In this document: positions 23,167 through 34,657 of the stretch, one piece after another
Layout of the letters: each line of letters starts with the position of its first letter
Numbering within the stretch: the stretch's first letter is position 1
Assembly: GCA_014529385.2 (NCBI GenBank)
Contig: CM043960.1
Span: forward strand, 23,076,896-23,140,895
Length of the DNA: 64,000 nucleotides
Direction: 5' to 3'
DNA from: Adiantum capillus-veneris
Lineage: Eukaryota; Streptophyta; Polypodiopsida; Polypodiales; Pteridaceae
Program-made: the position numbers and the translations under genes
Notes under the pieces: generated by a model
The model's database searches: none
Told to the model about the DNA's origin: nothing
What the model saw: the letters and a program-made list of their open reading frames with translations, nothing else

Positions 23167-24488
23167 ATTGAGCTTGGGAAAGGCAAACTCAGTCTGGCTT
23201 TGACTTGGGTTCGAAGCCTAGATGCACGAATTTTAGGGCAATCCTTAATGTAGTGATCCTTCATATTAGGGCAATGACGGCAGGGAGGAGACCCTTTGGG
23301 CAGAGGGCATTTGCTTTGGTAATGACCATGTTCCCCGCATCTGTAGCACAAAATGGGCCGATTCACTGGACGAGTCGAAGGACGAGGTGGTCCTTGCTCC
23401 ACGGAGTTGGAGGTGGAGGCATAGAAGCTGTAAGGTGGTGAGGGGGCATGGGTATGATAAAAGCTCTGAGAGGGAAAAGTGCTCTGCATACCTTGCATAG
23501 GAGGGGTTGTCAGCAAAGGTGGCATATGGTGTGGATGGCCACAGGGAGAAACCATGTTGGATGCATGTGCTGGCCCTTGCTGAAGAGAAGGACCAAGACT
23601 TTGCTGTATTTGTCGCAATCCCTTGAGGTAGTAACAATCCTTGTCCTCATGTCCAGATTTTTCATAGAAGTGGTAGTAAACCCGAAGGGGGCATTCTTGT
23701 GGAGGGTGCCCTGGAGAGCGGCATGAGCTACACCAAACCATAGCCTTAGTCTCTCGCTGACACTTAAGCTCTTCTAGCTCGCGTCTAATTTGTTCCAATG
23801 CCTCATGATGTGGAGGTTTCTCTTGTCTAAGAGAGAAGGACCTCTCCTCTTGAAGAGCTCGCTGTAACTTTAGAGCTTCCATTTCCCTGCATAAACAAGT
23901 TAAAGGATCAAAAGGACTTTCCAAAAACACAGAGGGGGTCTCTATGTGAGGGGGGTTGGTGAACAGCTTACTAGCCCCCTCTATCCTCGTAGCAGCTGCG
24001 ATGAACTCCTCCAGAGTGGCGTCGGGTCGGAGACTCTCTCGTAGTTTTTGCTGAGAACTTTTGGGAAGCGCCTTCTCTACCCACTTGTTAACCATAAATT
24101 CACCTGGTTGCTGGGGAAGCTTGGAAACCAGAGACTTGGTTTTCGTCATAAGTTCTGCAAAAGTCTCCTCTCGCTGGAGCACCATGTTGGCTAACTCATC
24201 CAACACCTTCTCCTGGTAGTCACCGTGCCTGAAAGCTGCACAGAATTGTTGTCTTAAGGCTGCCCAAGTTGCAAAATGGTTCTCTGCAAACTGGATGTAC
24301 CATTTTTCTTCTAAGCCATCCAAGGTGGATGGAAAGAGTACTAAATAAGCATCTTCTTCGTTAAGACCACAACCCCTACACAGAGATACAACCCTCCTTG
24401 CATGGTCTTCAACATCTTCTGAAGAAAGACCTTTGAATGTAGGGAACTTGATGTTTACCTTAGAAAAAACGCTAGCCAATGGCTCCAT
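23163..24488 (-). CDS. Gag polyprotein with four zinc-knuckle blocks
   Basis: An intact 441-codon frame. Residues about 10-170 form a retrotransposon gag core (FPTFKGLSSEDVEDHARRV, LEEKWYIQFAENHFATWAAL, FCAAFRHGDYQEKVLDEL). A Gln/Glu-rich linker follows, then CCHC blocks: CSSCRSPGHPPQEC (intact), a second block YHFYEKSGHEDKDC in which both leading cysteines are Tyr, CYRCGEHGHYQSKC (intact) and CRHCPNMKDHYIKDC (one residue longer). Gag would package element RNA. The ATG at 24488 follows an in-frame stop and is the natural start. The intact frame in a non-autonomous element suggests gag was kept longer than pol, or that the copy is fairly recent. Confidence 0.85.
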   Translation of the reverse strand: MEPLASVFSKVNIKFPTFKGLSSEDVEDHARRVVSLCRGCGLNEEDAYLVLFPSTLDGLEEKWYIQFAENHFATWAALRQQFCAAFRHGDYQEKVLDELANMVLQREETFAELMTKTKSLVSKLPQQPGEFMVNKWVEKALPKSSQQKLRESLRPDATLEEFIAAATRIEGASKLFTNPPHIETPSVFLESPFDPLTCLCREMEALKLQRALQEERSFSLRQEKPPHHEALEQIRRELEELKCQRETKAMVWCSSCRSPGHPPQECPLRVYYHFYEKSGHEDKDCYYLKGLRQIQQSLGPSLQQGPAHASNMVSPCGHPHHMPPLLTTPPMQGMQSTFPSQSFYHTHAPSPPYSFYASTSNSVEQGPPRPSTRPVNRPILCYRCGEHGHYQSKCPLPKGSPPCRHCPNMKDHYIKDCPKIRASRLRTQVKARLSLPFPSSI

Positions 24489-25126
24489 GACCCCTTGCTG
24501 AGCCTATTGCTCAGTAGCCTGTTGTAGCAAAATAGGAGAGAGCTTCACTAGAGAAGTTGATCTGGAAGATGTGGAACCGGAGGGAGGAATGGGTGATGCC
24601 GTATGTGGAGGTATGGGTGATGAGGTTGATGGACTTCTAAGAGGTTCCAAGGTTCGTCTTCTGTTGTAGTACTTCAAAGGACTCAGGAGTGCGCTTTGAC
24701 GCTCGACTGACCGCCTTGTATGGGTCATGTAGCGACCACCAAATCAACCAAGCTTTGGGCCAGAAAACCTTGAACTGGCTGAAAATTGGTCTGGACTCTA
24801 CTAGACCAGGCAAGTGACTAGACCAGGCTGGACCAGGGACGAGGAGTACTAGACCAGGATCTAGACTAGGCAAGTGACTAGACCAGGCTGTACCAGGGAC
24901 GAGGAGGACTAGACCAGGGTCGAGGAGGTCTAGACCAGAGACAACGGCAGGTTGGACCAGGGCGAGAGATGACTAGGGCGAGAGAGGACCAGACCCGTTG
25001 GACCAGGCGAGAGGAGAATAGTGCAATGCAAGGTCGGTGAAGCTGGCCCAACTAGCTTCAAGATTTGCACCTCACAGAGTGAGATTTCAGTTGAGGTCCC
25101 ACCGTGATCGCCAAAATGAGAGCACC
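24489..25126 (-). other. 5' leader of the gag-protease element
   Basis: Untranslated leader between the 5' LTR and gag. It contains a short repeat built on CTAGACCAGG / GGACCAGGGACGAGGAG (about 24790-25010). Fourteen or so bases inside the LTR the coding strand reads TTGGCGATCACGGTGGGACC (about 25096-25115). That resembles the TTGGCGCC...GTGGGG primer-site region of several plant gypsy elements; the tRNA is not assigned. Confidence 0.55.
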
Positions 25127-25695
25127 TGTAGCGCGGATAATGTGTCGTGCTCTCTACAGTGGGTGGTCCTCGGTGCAATGTGCGTGACAATCTCACTCAA
25201 ACAGACTGAATCTCCCTCAACAGACTGAACAGAAAGAAACAATAGACGTCAACAGAGCTTGCAAAGACACAACAATAGACCAGCACATATGACTCGACTA
25301 TCTCAAAGACTGATATAGACTCTGGCGTGGTGGCACACTCAGCTCGAGCCTAGGACTCACAGGTACAATGGGGGTGTCGAGGCTCAGATGTGCCAGGATG
25401 GTGCAGACGTGCTCTGTGTAAAAGACTCACTGTACACAACTGCGTCGCTGGACCAGAGGTGAAGATGATGATCGCGATGACCAACCCCTACTACTCATAT
25501 GTACCACCATAAAGAGCCACCAACGGCTCATAAATGTCAGCCATGTGGTGACCTGGCCACAAGGTCCACTGACCACTGTCGGTACCCTGCCACGTGTCAC
25601 TCCTAGGCCAGAGGGTCCAGAGGGTCCGTCTAGTGTGAACCAGCCTAGACCAACTGTACTGACCGTGTCCTATGAAAGTGACACTATAGCCTACA
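25127..25695 (-). repeat. 5' LTR of the gag-protease element
   Basis: 569 bp, pairing with 19381-19957. The plus-strand left edge is TGTAGCGCGGATAATGTG and the right edge is AGCCTACA, followed by the target duplication GGAGG. Confidence 0.9.
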
Positions 25696-25700
25696 GGAGG

Positions 25701-26283
25701 CCATGTTGAAGTTGCAAGATTTGGATTCTTGTGCTCCTTACACTCCGAGACATTGTCAATGCCCACGGCTACCCACCTTTTTGCTCACGGCATTTCAAAA
25801 CGCTAGGTGGCAAAAACAAGTGGGGGTAAGATATTGTCATTGCAAAGAGGTGGGGTTTGTGGATCGGCACTATCGAGAGGCCTTTTAAGGCACACCGTTT
25901 TAAAATGCAGGCAACAACAGGCCTTTGAGAGGGTGGTGGACATCGGGGGTATCATAAAATGCAAGAAGAGAGTGGGGGCCCATTAGACGTAATGTTATAA
26001 AATGTTGTTGGGAGTGGGGAGCTTTGCCATCGATGGTGGCTTTCCTGGGACCGTTTCAAAATGCTGCGCGCAAAGGGTGGGGATGCGGCATCAACGAGCA
26101 GCATTTCAAAACATTTTCAATGCCAAGGGCGTGTCAAGAATGCAAGGGGGGTTTCCGATTGAGACCGAAAGTCTAGCATTTTGAGATGCCATCACCCACA
26201 TCTCCAATTTCTCTTCTTCACGGAAACGTTCTCCATGCCTTCTCTTGAAGATGACACCTTGCCCCACCAAGGCTATGATACCA
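25701..26283 (-). other. Internal 5' part of the Copia-like host
   Basis: Remainder of the interrupted host between the nested insertion and its 5' LTR. The primer-site-like TGGTATCATAGCC (coding strand) lies at about 26271-26283. The segment carries several scattered copies of TTTCAAAATGC-like phrases on the plus strand. No protein family was recognised. Confidence 0.45.
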
Positions 26284-26336
26284 TGTCAAAGTCGACGATG
26301 CAAAAGCGTAGAGACCAAGGGGAGAAAGGCGCGCGC

Positions 26337-26398
<62 letters not shown>

Positions 26399-26588
26399 TA
26401 CAATTGAACCAACCAACCTTGGCAATGAATTGATGATAAGACAATGGGGGACTGAGGGTTGCTTATATACCAACCTCAATGAATTGCCCTACCCAGACTT
26501 TGACAAATAACTAAAATAAATACCTAAAAGCCAAACTAAATAATGGGATCACATTGGGCAGTTCACTTGAGTTTCCAAAACTCTAACA
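26284..26588 (-). repeat. Right (5') Copia-like LTR with (GA)n
   Basis: 305 bp, the shorter partner of 17967-18413. The (GA)n tract here (about 26339-26395) is less than half the length of the one in the left copy. Confidence 0.75.
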
Positions 26589-26910
26589 CCCTATTTGGAT
26601 GCGATGCATGCCATGGGAATGTAAAGTTGTCTCTGTCGTTGATCTTGAAGCATCTATGAGTTATTCAATTTGAGAATGCATATCCCAAGGGTGCTTTGAA
26701 GTATTATAGATTGATACCATGATGGTATGCTTTGTGGGTTTGTATGTATAGTTTGGGTTTGTTGGGTAAGTGCATGGGTAGCAGGGGTTTGCAGATTGGG
26801 TGTCAGTGTGTGTGATTACTAGGGGATGGGGGTGCTATGGAAACCGTAGGCTTTAGAGAGGCAGTTGTGTGTGTGCGCTAGGTGTGCTCCTCATTTCACC
26901 TTTCCATCTT

Positions 26911-28811
26911 GTGGTGCCCCCACTGAGGAACACACTGATCGCTCAAGGAATGGTGAACACACTGATCGCTCAAGGAATGGTTTAGTAATGTGGTTCCAAA
27001 TTGCAAGCTAGTGTTATCAAGTGAATAAGATGCTGAAGATTCAATATCATATGTGGAGCTGTGGATGTAGTCGATGACAATGGTGACCATATTTGAAGCT
27101 AAGTTGAGGGCTATGCCACTAGTGATGCAAGGAAAATCCAAAGCTTGGTTGAGGGGTTGGAAGTTTTTGATCGGCATTCATGGAAGGTGGTTCAAGTTTC
27201 TTTTATCCAAGAAGAGGATTTTGCATGTAGATTTGGATACAAAACTCAAGGAATTGAAGCAAGATGTGGGTGAAGAATTTGGTGTGTTTTTAGACAGGTT
27301 CGAAGCTATTTGGAGACAATCAACTGCTACTATCCAATTTCAAAATGGAGATGTTTTCAAGGTCAAGAGGCTCATGGAAAGCTTGCACCCAAATAAGAGA
27401 GAAAGTGAAGTATGGAGGTCCACAAACGTATGCCGATGTGGTGTTTGTTGCAAAAATCAAGAGCAGGAAAGTAAAGCAGAAGCTGGAGGTGGGACTCCTC
27501 AATCCTAGAGATTATGCTACTATACCGTGCAAAGAGCAACCAAGGATGACACATACAACTAGCCAAGGGGTAAGACAGGGTGCATATTTTATGCCTGATG
27601 TTTCTCAGGCAGTCATATAGGAAGAAAGTGACGGGTGCTTCAACAAGGAAGCAAGCCTTGAAAGGGTGCCATATATAGCTATACATGAAGACCAGGTTGT
27701 AGTAGGTTCTAAAGGATAAAGTGCAAAACAAGAGGTCAAGCTTGACATAGAGACGGTGGAACCAATTAAAGAATAAGATGAAGATTGGGAAGTGATGCTT
27801 GAGGTGGAAGTCAATGCTAGAATTTGAAGACATAGGGGAGGAAAATTATCTACTATCTACATCAGAGCTAGAAGAAGACAAAGCAGAGGTATGTCGAGAT
27901 GGTTTGTCTATGCTGGGGGTGGGGAAACCTTGTCCTAGGGGACATGTAGAGGTGCACTATAAGGTTCCAGATTTGGTGTGTGGCCATGGAAAGGTGGATC
28001 CAACAATTGACTCTAAGAGACTGGTATATGTACAACCTATGAGATCGAGGTTACATACAAAGAAACAGGTGTTGCCAACCTTACAAGTGATAAACTATGG
28101 GGTGAGTTTTTGTATTCCTTTTCCAATGATGTGGTGTTTGAAGAGCAAGTAGAGGTAGATTGTGAGAGTGAAGAAGCACTTCTAGAGTTGGTAGTTGAGC
28201 AATTTAATCTAGTCTATGATGGACACGTTGAAGATTTAGCAGAGCATGTTCTTGGGGCTAAAGAGTTGGATATTGGGTTAGTTCTTGAGCTAGTTATAGA
28301 GCTTTTGGATACAAGTTTGCGAGGGGAGCAAGTATGCTTGGCTATGCAGCAAGTGGAGGAAAACAACAAGGTATTGCATCTTTATGCTATGTTGTTGATG
28401 GAATTGTTATTGAAGGTTTCTTTGTAAGGTGCTATGCATCAATTTTGGTGCGGCTTACATGATGTGGACCATGCTATGGAGTTCTCTCTAGGAGGTGGTG
28501 GCGGGACAATTGTTATGGTGCAAGTGCTTCAAGCAAGGTATATATGCTTACAATGGACAAGAAAGCTTACATATACAGTGAGATAAAGAGTTACATGCTA
28601 TTGTGGTGGCCTATTTTTGGGTTTATAGGTGGTTAGTGCCGCATATTTGATTTGAGAGATAATGGCTATTATCTATGGGAAGTGGATGCTTTGGGTTTTG
28701 ACCCAAGTAGTAAAAGCTATGGCTTATGCTAGGTAGGTTGCTTTATTTTTTATCCAGGTGGAATTTATACCATGTATGGGGGATCTCAACGCTTTCCGCT
28801 AGATCTTGGAA
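26911..28811 (+). pseudogene. Degenerate plus-strand Ty3/gypsy remnant
   Basis: A primer-site-like TGGTGCCCCCACTGAGG lies at about 26913-26929; the same 17 bases occur at 40894-40910. A gag-like frame follows at 27074-27508: SKAWLRGWKFL, RWFKFLL, LKQDVGEEFGVFLDRFEAIW and VKRLMESLHPNKR. Further down, coding-like pieces shift frame. Near 28575-28650 two adjacent frames together give Y-S-E-I and ELHAIVVAYFWVYRWL, resembling the gypsy RNase H block. No RT motif or intact LTR was found. The solo LTR at 28812 inserted at its right edge. Confidence 0.5.
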
Positions 28812-30401
28812 TGTAACATTTAATGGCCTAATAACTTATGTGTAGCGGAAATTAGCATGAACATAGTGGGCATTTCATTAGAATAGATTCCTAATGAGAA
28901 TTACAAGAGTGCTTGGGTGGAGAGAGCAACAAAAAGCATAACACCTAGTTAGATAGCATCGACAATACTTTCAAAAGAGAGAGAAATTAAGCTATTGACA
29001 ACAGTTGAGGACCGGATTTGCATGGAGCCGGTCCCCCCTCCAAAAGGCTTTGTATTATGGTTTCTCCCATCAAGAGAGACATTGTACAATACAATTCTTT
29101 GTGTTCCTTCAAGACTAGCTAGTGCAATGAAGATGGAAGCTTCATACACCAAGCAAAACACTTAATCAAACACAACTTGAATTATCCCCGTTCTCAGACC
29201 CAAGACCTCACACACCTTCAAAGATGGTGAGAGGTAGCAGGGTTTGAGAGTAGATTGAGAGGAAGAAGGAGTATCTTACGAGAAAGATGTACATCTCCTC
29301 ACATAATCACTCATATTAGCATAGCTTAGCTTAGTAATTAGCTTGGTAGAGGAGATGAGCATGCATTGAAGCTTGGCTCTTGGTTGGATTTGCATCCACA
29401 TGCCAAGAGAGTGTTGATGTAGGCGTCTATCTCACAAGCTTGGAGTAGGTGATGAGCTCTCCATTAAAGCTTGGGAGGAGATAGAGTATTCTTCCTTCAC
29501 ACATGGTCCAGTGTGAGTGTGTGTGTGTCAATGCCAAGCAAAAATCAGCCCCCTCTCTCTCTTGGGCGAGCCCTAGCTGCTAATTTGGTCTGGCTTTTGC
29601 CTCATTGGACCTCCCCAAGTCAAGCCAATAGGTATTAAGCAGCATAAGTGATAGCCTTCTGACATGTGTCCCCCTTTCCCCTTTTGTGAGAGCTTTAGGT
29701 AATTAAATAATTAAACTAAACTCTCATTGGACCCCTTTGTCTCCTGGCCAATAGAAATCAGGCAAGCCATGGGGCTTCTGAATGCTCATTGGACCCTTTG
29801 GGAGACTGCCCAATAGTCTTCTAGGAGACTTAATTCTCATTGGTTTCTTTTATTAAATGTTTTTAAATAAATTAAACTACATTTACTCTAGCTTAATTCT
29901 CATTGGTCCACTTCAAGGGTCTTCCAATAGGAATTGGGCACACCTTGTGGGCATCTGGCCTAGGAAGCTGACATGTGTCCCTCATTCCCTTTGTGTAAAG
30001 GGAGCCTGTGTGTGTGTGTGTGGCTTTCTCTCTCATCCCCTACCTTTGGGGCTCGCCCCCTCCCATGTAGGGATGTGCAAAGACTTTTAGGGCACACACA
30101 AAGCATCCAATTTTCCCTAGGGTTGACCTTTGGACACAACCTTTGAATTTTGGAACCTTAGCATTTTGGAAGTCTTAATGGGCTGAACCTTAGGGACTTT
30201 TTAGCCCATTGTTGCACATGGCTCTTTTGCAGATGGGCCCCCCTTTGGATCCCTATTTTCCCTCCTTTGGATCCCTACTGTGGCCGGTCTGCTGGCTTAA
30301 CCAATATTCTAGCTTTTTCTCCCTTGGCACTTCCCCACATTAAATGATCAGTTTAATATGAGAAAATCATTTAGGAGAATTAGATATTGATTATTATGAC
30401 A
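28812..30401 (-). repeat. Solo LTR with TGGAA target duplication
   Basis: 1590 bp, beginning TGTAACATTTAATGGCC and ending TTATTATGACA on the plus strand. It shares long phrases with the chromovirus LTRs (for example GGAGCCGGTCCCCCCTCCAA and GATCAGTTTAATATGAGAAA) but is clearly diverged from them. A perfect 5-bp duplication TGGAA borders it (28807-28811 and 30402-30406). No internal element sequence lies beside it, as expected after LTR-LTR recombination. Confidence 0.9.
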
Positions 30402-31960
30402 TGGAAGATTGTGCAGGTGATGATTCTTCTCTATATATCTCGATGCTATCTATATAGCTAATATACATCACATTTTATTATATAATCTTATTATATCTAT
30501 GCCACTACTAGCTATATCATTTTCCCTTATGGAGTCTTAATATACCTAAATAATGTTATGGTTAAGCATGAATGATGGTGCAATCAGAGATGGTCTATCC
30601 ATGGGGAGGTTGGAAGCCAGTGAATGGAAGTTTGCAGGCAGAGGGAAAAGTGGTTGAGCATGTGCTAGGTGCTGGATACAGCTGTTCAAGTCAAAATATG
30701 TGTGTCAAATGTGGAAATTACCAAGTTAAAGATGGCTTGCAGCTCTACTAGTCGGGATGCTTAAAGGTGGGTGGATTTCATCATCAGACAGTGCCATGAT
30801 GTATGCAGAATGCTTGCTCCATTTGGGAAAGTTTAAAGCTCCTTAGATGCTATAAGTTCAATGTCTAGTAGATCTCCATTGGAATGTTATGACGTGCTCT
30901 GATGGCTGAGGTTTTTTGATGGTCAGTTGTAGCCATGAAATCATCAACACGAGCAATGGTTCTTTTATGGATTAATTGCATGCAATGGAAAGCTTGAAGT
31001 GGATGGTTGGCCATGTGATATCCCTTGTGTGGTCGTTTGCTCAATTCAAAAGAAGGGGTGGAGCTTTTACATGGGAAAGAGTAGTTTATAGGGGGAGTTT
31101 TTTAGCATAGATGAAAAATAGAAGGAATGGAGTGGGTGTAAGAGGAGTCTAAGGGAGACTTTTTTTTTAATGCAGAGGGCATGCAAGCAAGAGGTGGTGG
31201 CATAAAGAGTCTTTAAGCATGATAAGAAAGGATGGCAAGAAAGTGGGGGAAGGTGGTTAATTTGGGAGTTAAAAAGGTATTTTTTTAATGTGTAGTTTAG
31301 GAAGGCATGCGAGGAAGGGTATGTAAAGGGGTGTGAGCAATCGAAGGTAGTCGATGGCGTGGGAAAGAGGACCAAGAAAATATTTATTTTAAGTGGTGCT
31401 AGAATTAGCTTAAAGCTATTAAAAAAATTTGAACCTGAAGGTGGACAGATGGGTCGAGTTTTGGCCATGCAAACTCCAGAGAAGGGAGAGGAAGATACAA
31501 AAAAAGAAAGTTACATGAAGGGAGTCATCAGTTGTAGTTAAAAGGGAGAACAAGAGAACACTAAAAAAATGAGGATGGTGGCCGTAAGCAAGAAAGCGCT
31601 ATAGGAGTAGGGGAGCTTCTGGGTGATGGCATTGTAAGAAGCATTAGGAAATTTTGGAGGTCATTTGGAGGGCCTTATTGAAGAGAGAGAAAAGAAGGCG
31701 CAACCAATGAGAAGCAACCTTACATAATGTAAAAATGCATGGAAAATATCACAAAAATGAAAGAAAGCATTTTAAAATATTGAGATTTGTTCCATTTTCG
31801 TAAGGTAACTTTCTCGTCTCACAAAGTAGGGTCCACTGCCAGTAGCCGTCAAGTTGCTGAAACCTAACTACTGATTGATAGCTAACTCTCTCCCTTCATT
31901 AAAAGATATCCACTACCTTTATGAAAGGCTTTCAAAACTCATTCTCCTTCCATTATAGCT
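30402..31960. other. No gene recognised
   Basis: AT-rich flank of the solo LTR, then DNA with short frames only. A minus frame at 31067-31468 is Leu/Phe/Pro-rich without recognisable motifs. Confidence 0.4.
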
Positions 31961-32356
31961 ATGGATTCGTCTTCTTCCCGCCCAAGAAGTTCTAGAGATT
32001 TCTCTACACTGTCCTCAACTAACCTCACCATTAGTGTGCGAAGAAGACCATGTAGTAGCGTAAGCACTATCTCAATCTCAAACTCTCTCACTATAGATAA
32101 TAGGTGGCAAGAGAAAATGATAAGCAAAGGTTCTTGGGTTCTTATAAAGCCACCAAGGAGAAAAAGCTCGAAAGCAACAAATATGTTTCGTTTTGCATGG
32201 AAAGCAAGAGTTCTGGATTTCAAAGTCGAGGTTGGTAAGAAGACTGTGAAAGAGGTCTTTGTTCAACATGTTTTCACTCACTGTGATGTGATTGCTAATG
32301 GCGACGATGTCTCCATGGTGCATAATCGACGGTGCAACTATGAGTTAATTATTTAG
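31961..32356 (+). CDS. Hypothetical 131-residue ORF
   Basis: Plus-strand frame with a Ser/Arg-rich N-terminus and a basic middle (SWVLIKPPRRKSSKATN, then FRFAWKARVLDFKVEVGKKT). I do not recognise it. It lies in the unique-looking stretch next to the HAD/Ulp1/H3-like run but on the opposite strand. It could be an exon or chance. Confidence 0.25.
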   Translation: MDSSSSRPRSSRDFSTLSSTNLTISVRRRPCSSVSTISISNSLTIDNRWQEKMISKGSWVLIKPPRRKSSKATNMFRFAWKARVLDFKVEVGKKTVKEVFVQHVFTHCDVIANGDDVSMVHNRRCNYELII

Positions 32357-32558
32357 CACTCCTCTATAAATGTTATCTTATATTTCAACTGTGAATCTGT
32401 TTTTTTCTTTTCTTATTACATATATTTAAATAGGTTATACATAAGTTTGTATTTATTTCTATTCTTTTACATTCACAAATGTTTATCCTTCCTCATATGA
32501 GGAATGGGAGACACTGGAGTGCATTATACTGCTCCTCAATGTCTCATCTCTATGACCC

Positions 32559-32936
32559 ATGCTCATATTGGGGTCTTGCAATATGCGGGCAAAACTAGCA
32601 AAAGCCCACGAGGGCATTTTCTTCTATGACCATTTCTACCAACTCAATCAAAGGAATCAAAGAGGAGTGTTGGTGAAGGTTTCACTAACAACCAACTGGA
32701 ACTTTGTGGATTGGCCCGTTCCTGACACAACAATGAGTGAGACATTGAGGAGCAGGCTCTATAGGGATGTTCAGAGGTCTCTCCGAAACTCTGTACCCAC
32801 TGAATTGGTGAAACTTGCAAATTTTTGTCCTATTGGTCTCTTTGTTGAGTTATTTCATACCTGCAATGCTAAAACTATGTTGCTCTGCAAATCATCTGAT
32901 TCCCTCTTATGTGATAAGCTTCTTGATCGAGGGTAG
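32559..32936 (+). CDS. Hypothetical 125-residue ORF
   Basis: Plus-strand frame with protein-like composition (EGIFFYDHFYQLNQRNQRGV, NWNFVDWPVPDTTMSETL, LVKLANFCPIGLFVELFHTC). No family recognised. It follows 31961-32356 on the same strand and may belong to the same decayed gene. Confidence 0.3.
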   Translation: MLILGSCNMRAKLAKAHEGIFFYDHFYQLNQRNQRGVLVKVSLTTNWNFVDWPVPDTTMSETLRSRLYRDVQRSLRNSVPTELVKLANFCPIGLFVELFHTCNAKTMLLCKSSDSLLCDKLLDRG

Positions 32937-33409
32937 TATGTAAAAGAAACAGATGGCATATGTTGCAAGATTTCTCTTGACACTTTCATTGTCAAGTATA
33001 TTCTTGCAACATAGACATTAATAATCTCCTTTTGGTACAAGAGTTCTCACATTGTTGAAGGTTACTATGTGCCTATGGATCAAGAAGCAGCAAGTTTGGC
33101 AAACAATGTTGTCATAGACGTCGAAGTGGAGGACAAAGACCTAAATCTTATGATAGTAATTACAATAAGGCAGCAATGCAATCTTTTGCAACTTCAACAT
33201 GCCATAGTGGAAGAGACTGCCAACATTGACTCCATAAAGTTTTGATCTTGCTGGGAGGACGAAGAGTAATGCAACGAAGGGAGAAGCATTTTCTGTGTGA
33301 AGATCTTTCTGGCCGTATTCAAATTGTGCCCATGTAATCTAGCCTGAATGGATTCAACGAAATGTAACTTTTTTGACTAGTTTAATCTTAATATCAAGTG
33401 TTTGCTCAA

Positions 33410-33410
<1 letters not shown>

Positions 33411-33487
<77 letters not shown>
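33411..33487. repeat. (CT)n microsatellite
   Basis: About 76 bp of CT repeat just 3' of the HAD phosphatase fragment on the minus strand. Confidence 0.95.
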
Positions 33488-33490
<3 letters not shown>

Positions 33491-33519
33491 AGTATTCGAA
33501 ACACATAGACAAGTAGACA

Positions 33520-34130
33520 GTATCAATTCAATGTCAAAACAATGAATCCTAAGTATATTTGTAAGTACAAATTCCGATGTGCTCAATGGGCTTAAGTACA
33601 TTCCTTGCAGATATGGGACCAAAATGACCTCTAGGTAAAAATCGTGAAGATGCCCTTCAAATGAAGGTGGGAAAATAGTAGTGCTGAGTGGATTAAGTAA
33701 ACCCTTATGTGGTGTGTCATCAATCAACAAAGTATTGAGAGCATCATAAGGCACATTGATCTGTTCAAAGGCTTGTAGAAAAGTGGTACATTAGCTTTAG
33801 TTGGGTGGAAATGTCTCGCAATGGTATTACAATTTCTTTGACTATACACAAAATAAAAATCCAATCTTTGAATTTCAGCCAAATTGCAAACTATGGAAAC
33901 AAGGAAATTCAAGTTTTGGGCCTGCATTAAAGAACAGATAACAACCCTAACCGTGGAATCAAAAAAATTAAAAATTCCTTTGTGCGTGGTCAAATTACTA
34001 CTCTGAGATTTCCCAAGCGAAAACTACGTAAATCAGAGATCTCTGTATGTACACTGTACGACTGTTGTAGCAGCAACAATCCATTGAGATCCAAAATAAT
34101 TAGTCTTTGCAATCATTGTGTGCATACATA
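33520..34130 (-). pseudogene. FCP1/NIF-type HAD phosphatase, frameshifted
   Basis: Minus-strand fragments in shifting frames that together keep the order of a plant NIF/FCP1-like HAD phosphatase. The motif-I region LIILDLNGLLL lies near 34115-34080; plant members often have DLNG in place of DXDGT. Next come PRTKEF and FDSTVRVVICSLMQAQNL, then LDFYFVYSQRNC. Motif III follows at about 33745-33700 as DALNTLLIDDTPHKGLLNP, with the paired Asp. The end reads STTIFPPSFEGHLHDFYLEV and YLQGMYLSPLS. Such enzymes remove phosphate from serine in target proteins. At least two frameshifts are needed, so I treat it as a pseudogene or an unresolved multi-exon gene. It lies directly downstream, same strand, of the Ulp1-like region. 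Confidence 0.7.
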
Positions 34131-34189
34131 TAAGTAGTTAGAAACAAACAAGAGTATATTATTTAAGTACAATGGATATTACCGAACAA

Positions 34190-34657
34190 CCATATCTACT
34201 TGAAGCAAGAGTCCATACTGGTCATTTCTAATGTTGACATTCTGTTGTTGAGTGTTAATGTTCCCTTTTGTATTGCCAAGGGTATCCACCTCTTGTGGTT
34301 GTGCAATAAAGGACTCTTGTGTTTCCATGGCCGAATGGCTAACTTGTTATGTTGTCTGTTCCTGGCTTTGATTTGCAATGTTGGCCGCCTCCTCTACATG
34401 GTCTAGACACTCTGTATCTTCCCTTGGCTCTGAAGAGCTCTTCACATCAGAAATTACAGGATCTTGGACTCCTTCATATTGATCATGTGCCTCATTTTGT
34501 TCCACAATAATAGGCACTCCTCCCTTATCCTCCTCTACTTGGCCTAGACCCTCTGTTGCATTCTTGGGCTCTAAAGAGCATTTTACATCTGTATTTCAAG
34601 AGCTTGGTCTACTTTACATTGATCAACCGGTGTCTGTTCCTCTAATATGGGGTCAGT
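34190..34657 (-). pseudogene. Acidic repeat linker between Ulp1-like and HAD regions
   Basis: Minus-strand open stretch with two related acidic blocks (SLEPKNATEGLGQVEED and SSEPREDTECLDHVEEA), then a Gln-rich stretch (ETQESFIAQPQEVDTLG). One TAA interrupts it. It ends near 34186 at a plausible splice donor (CG|GTAATA). It reads like a disordered linker joining the two enzyme regions, which favours one transcription unit. Confidence 0.45.
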
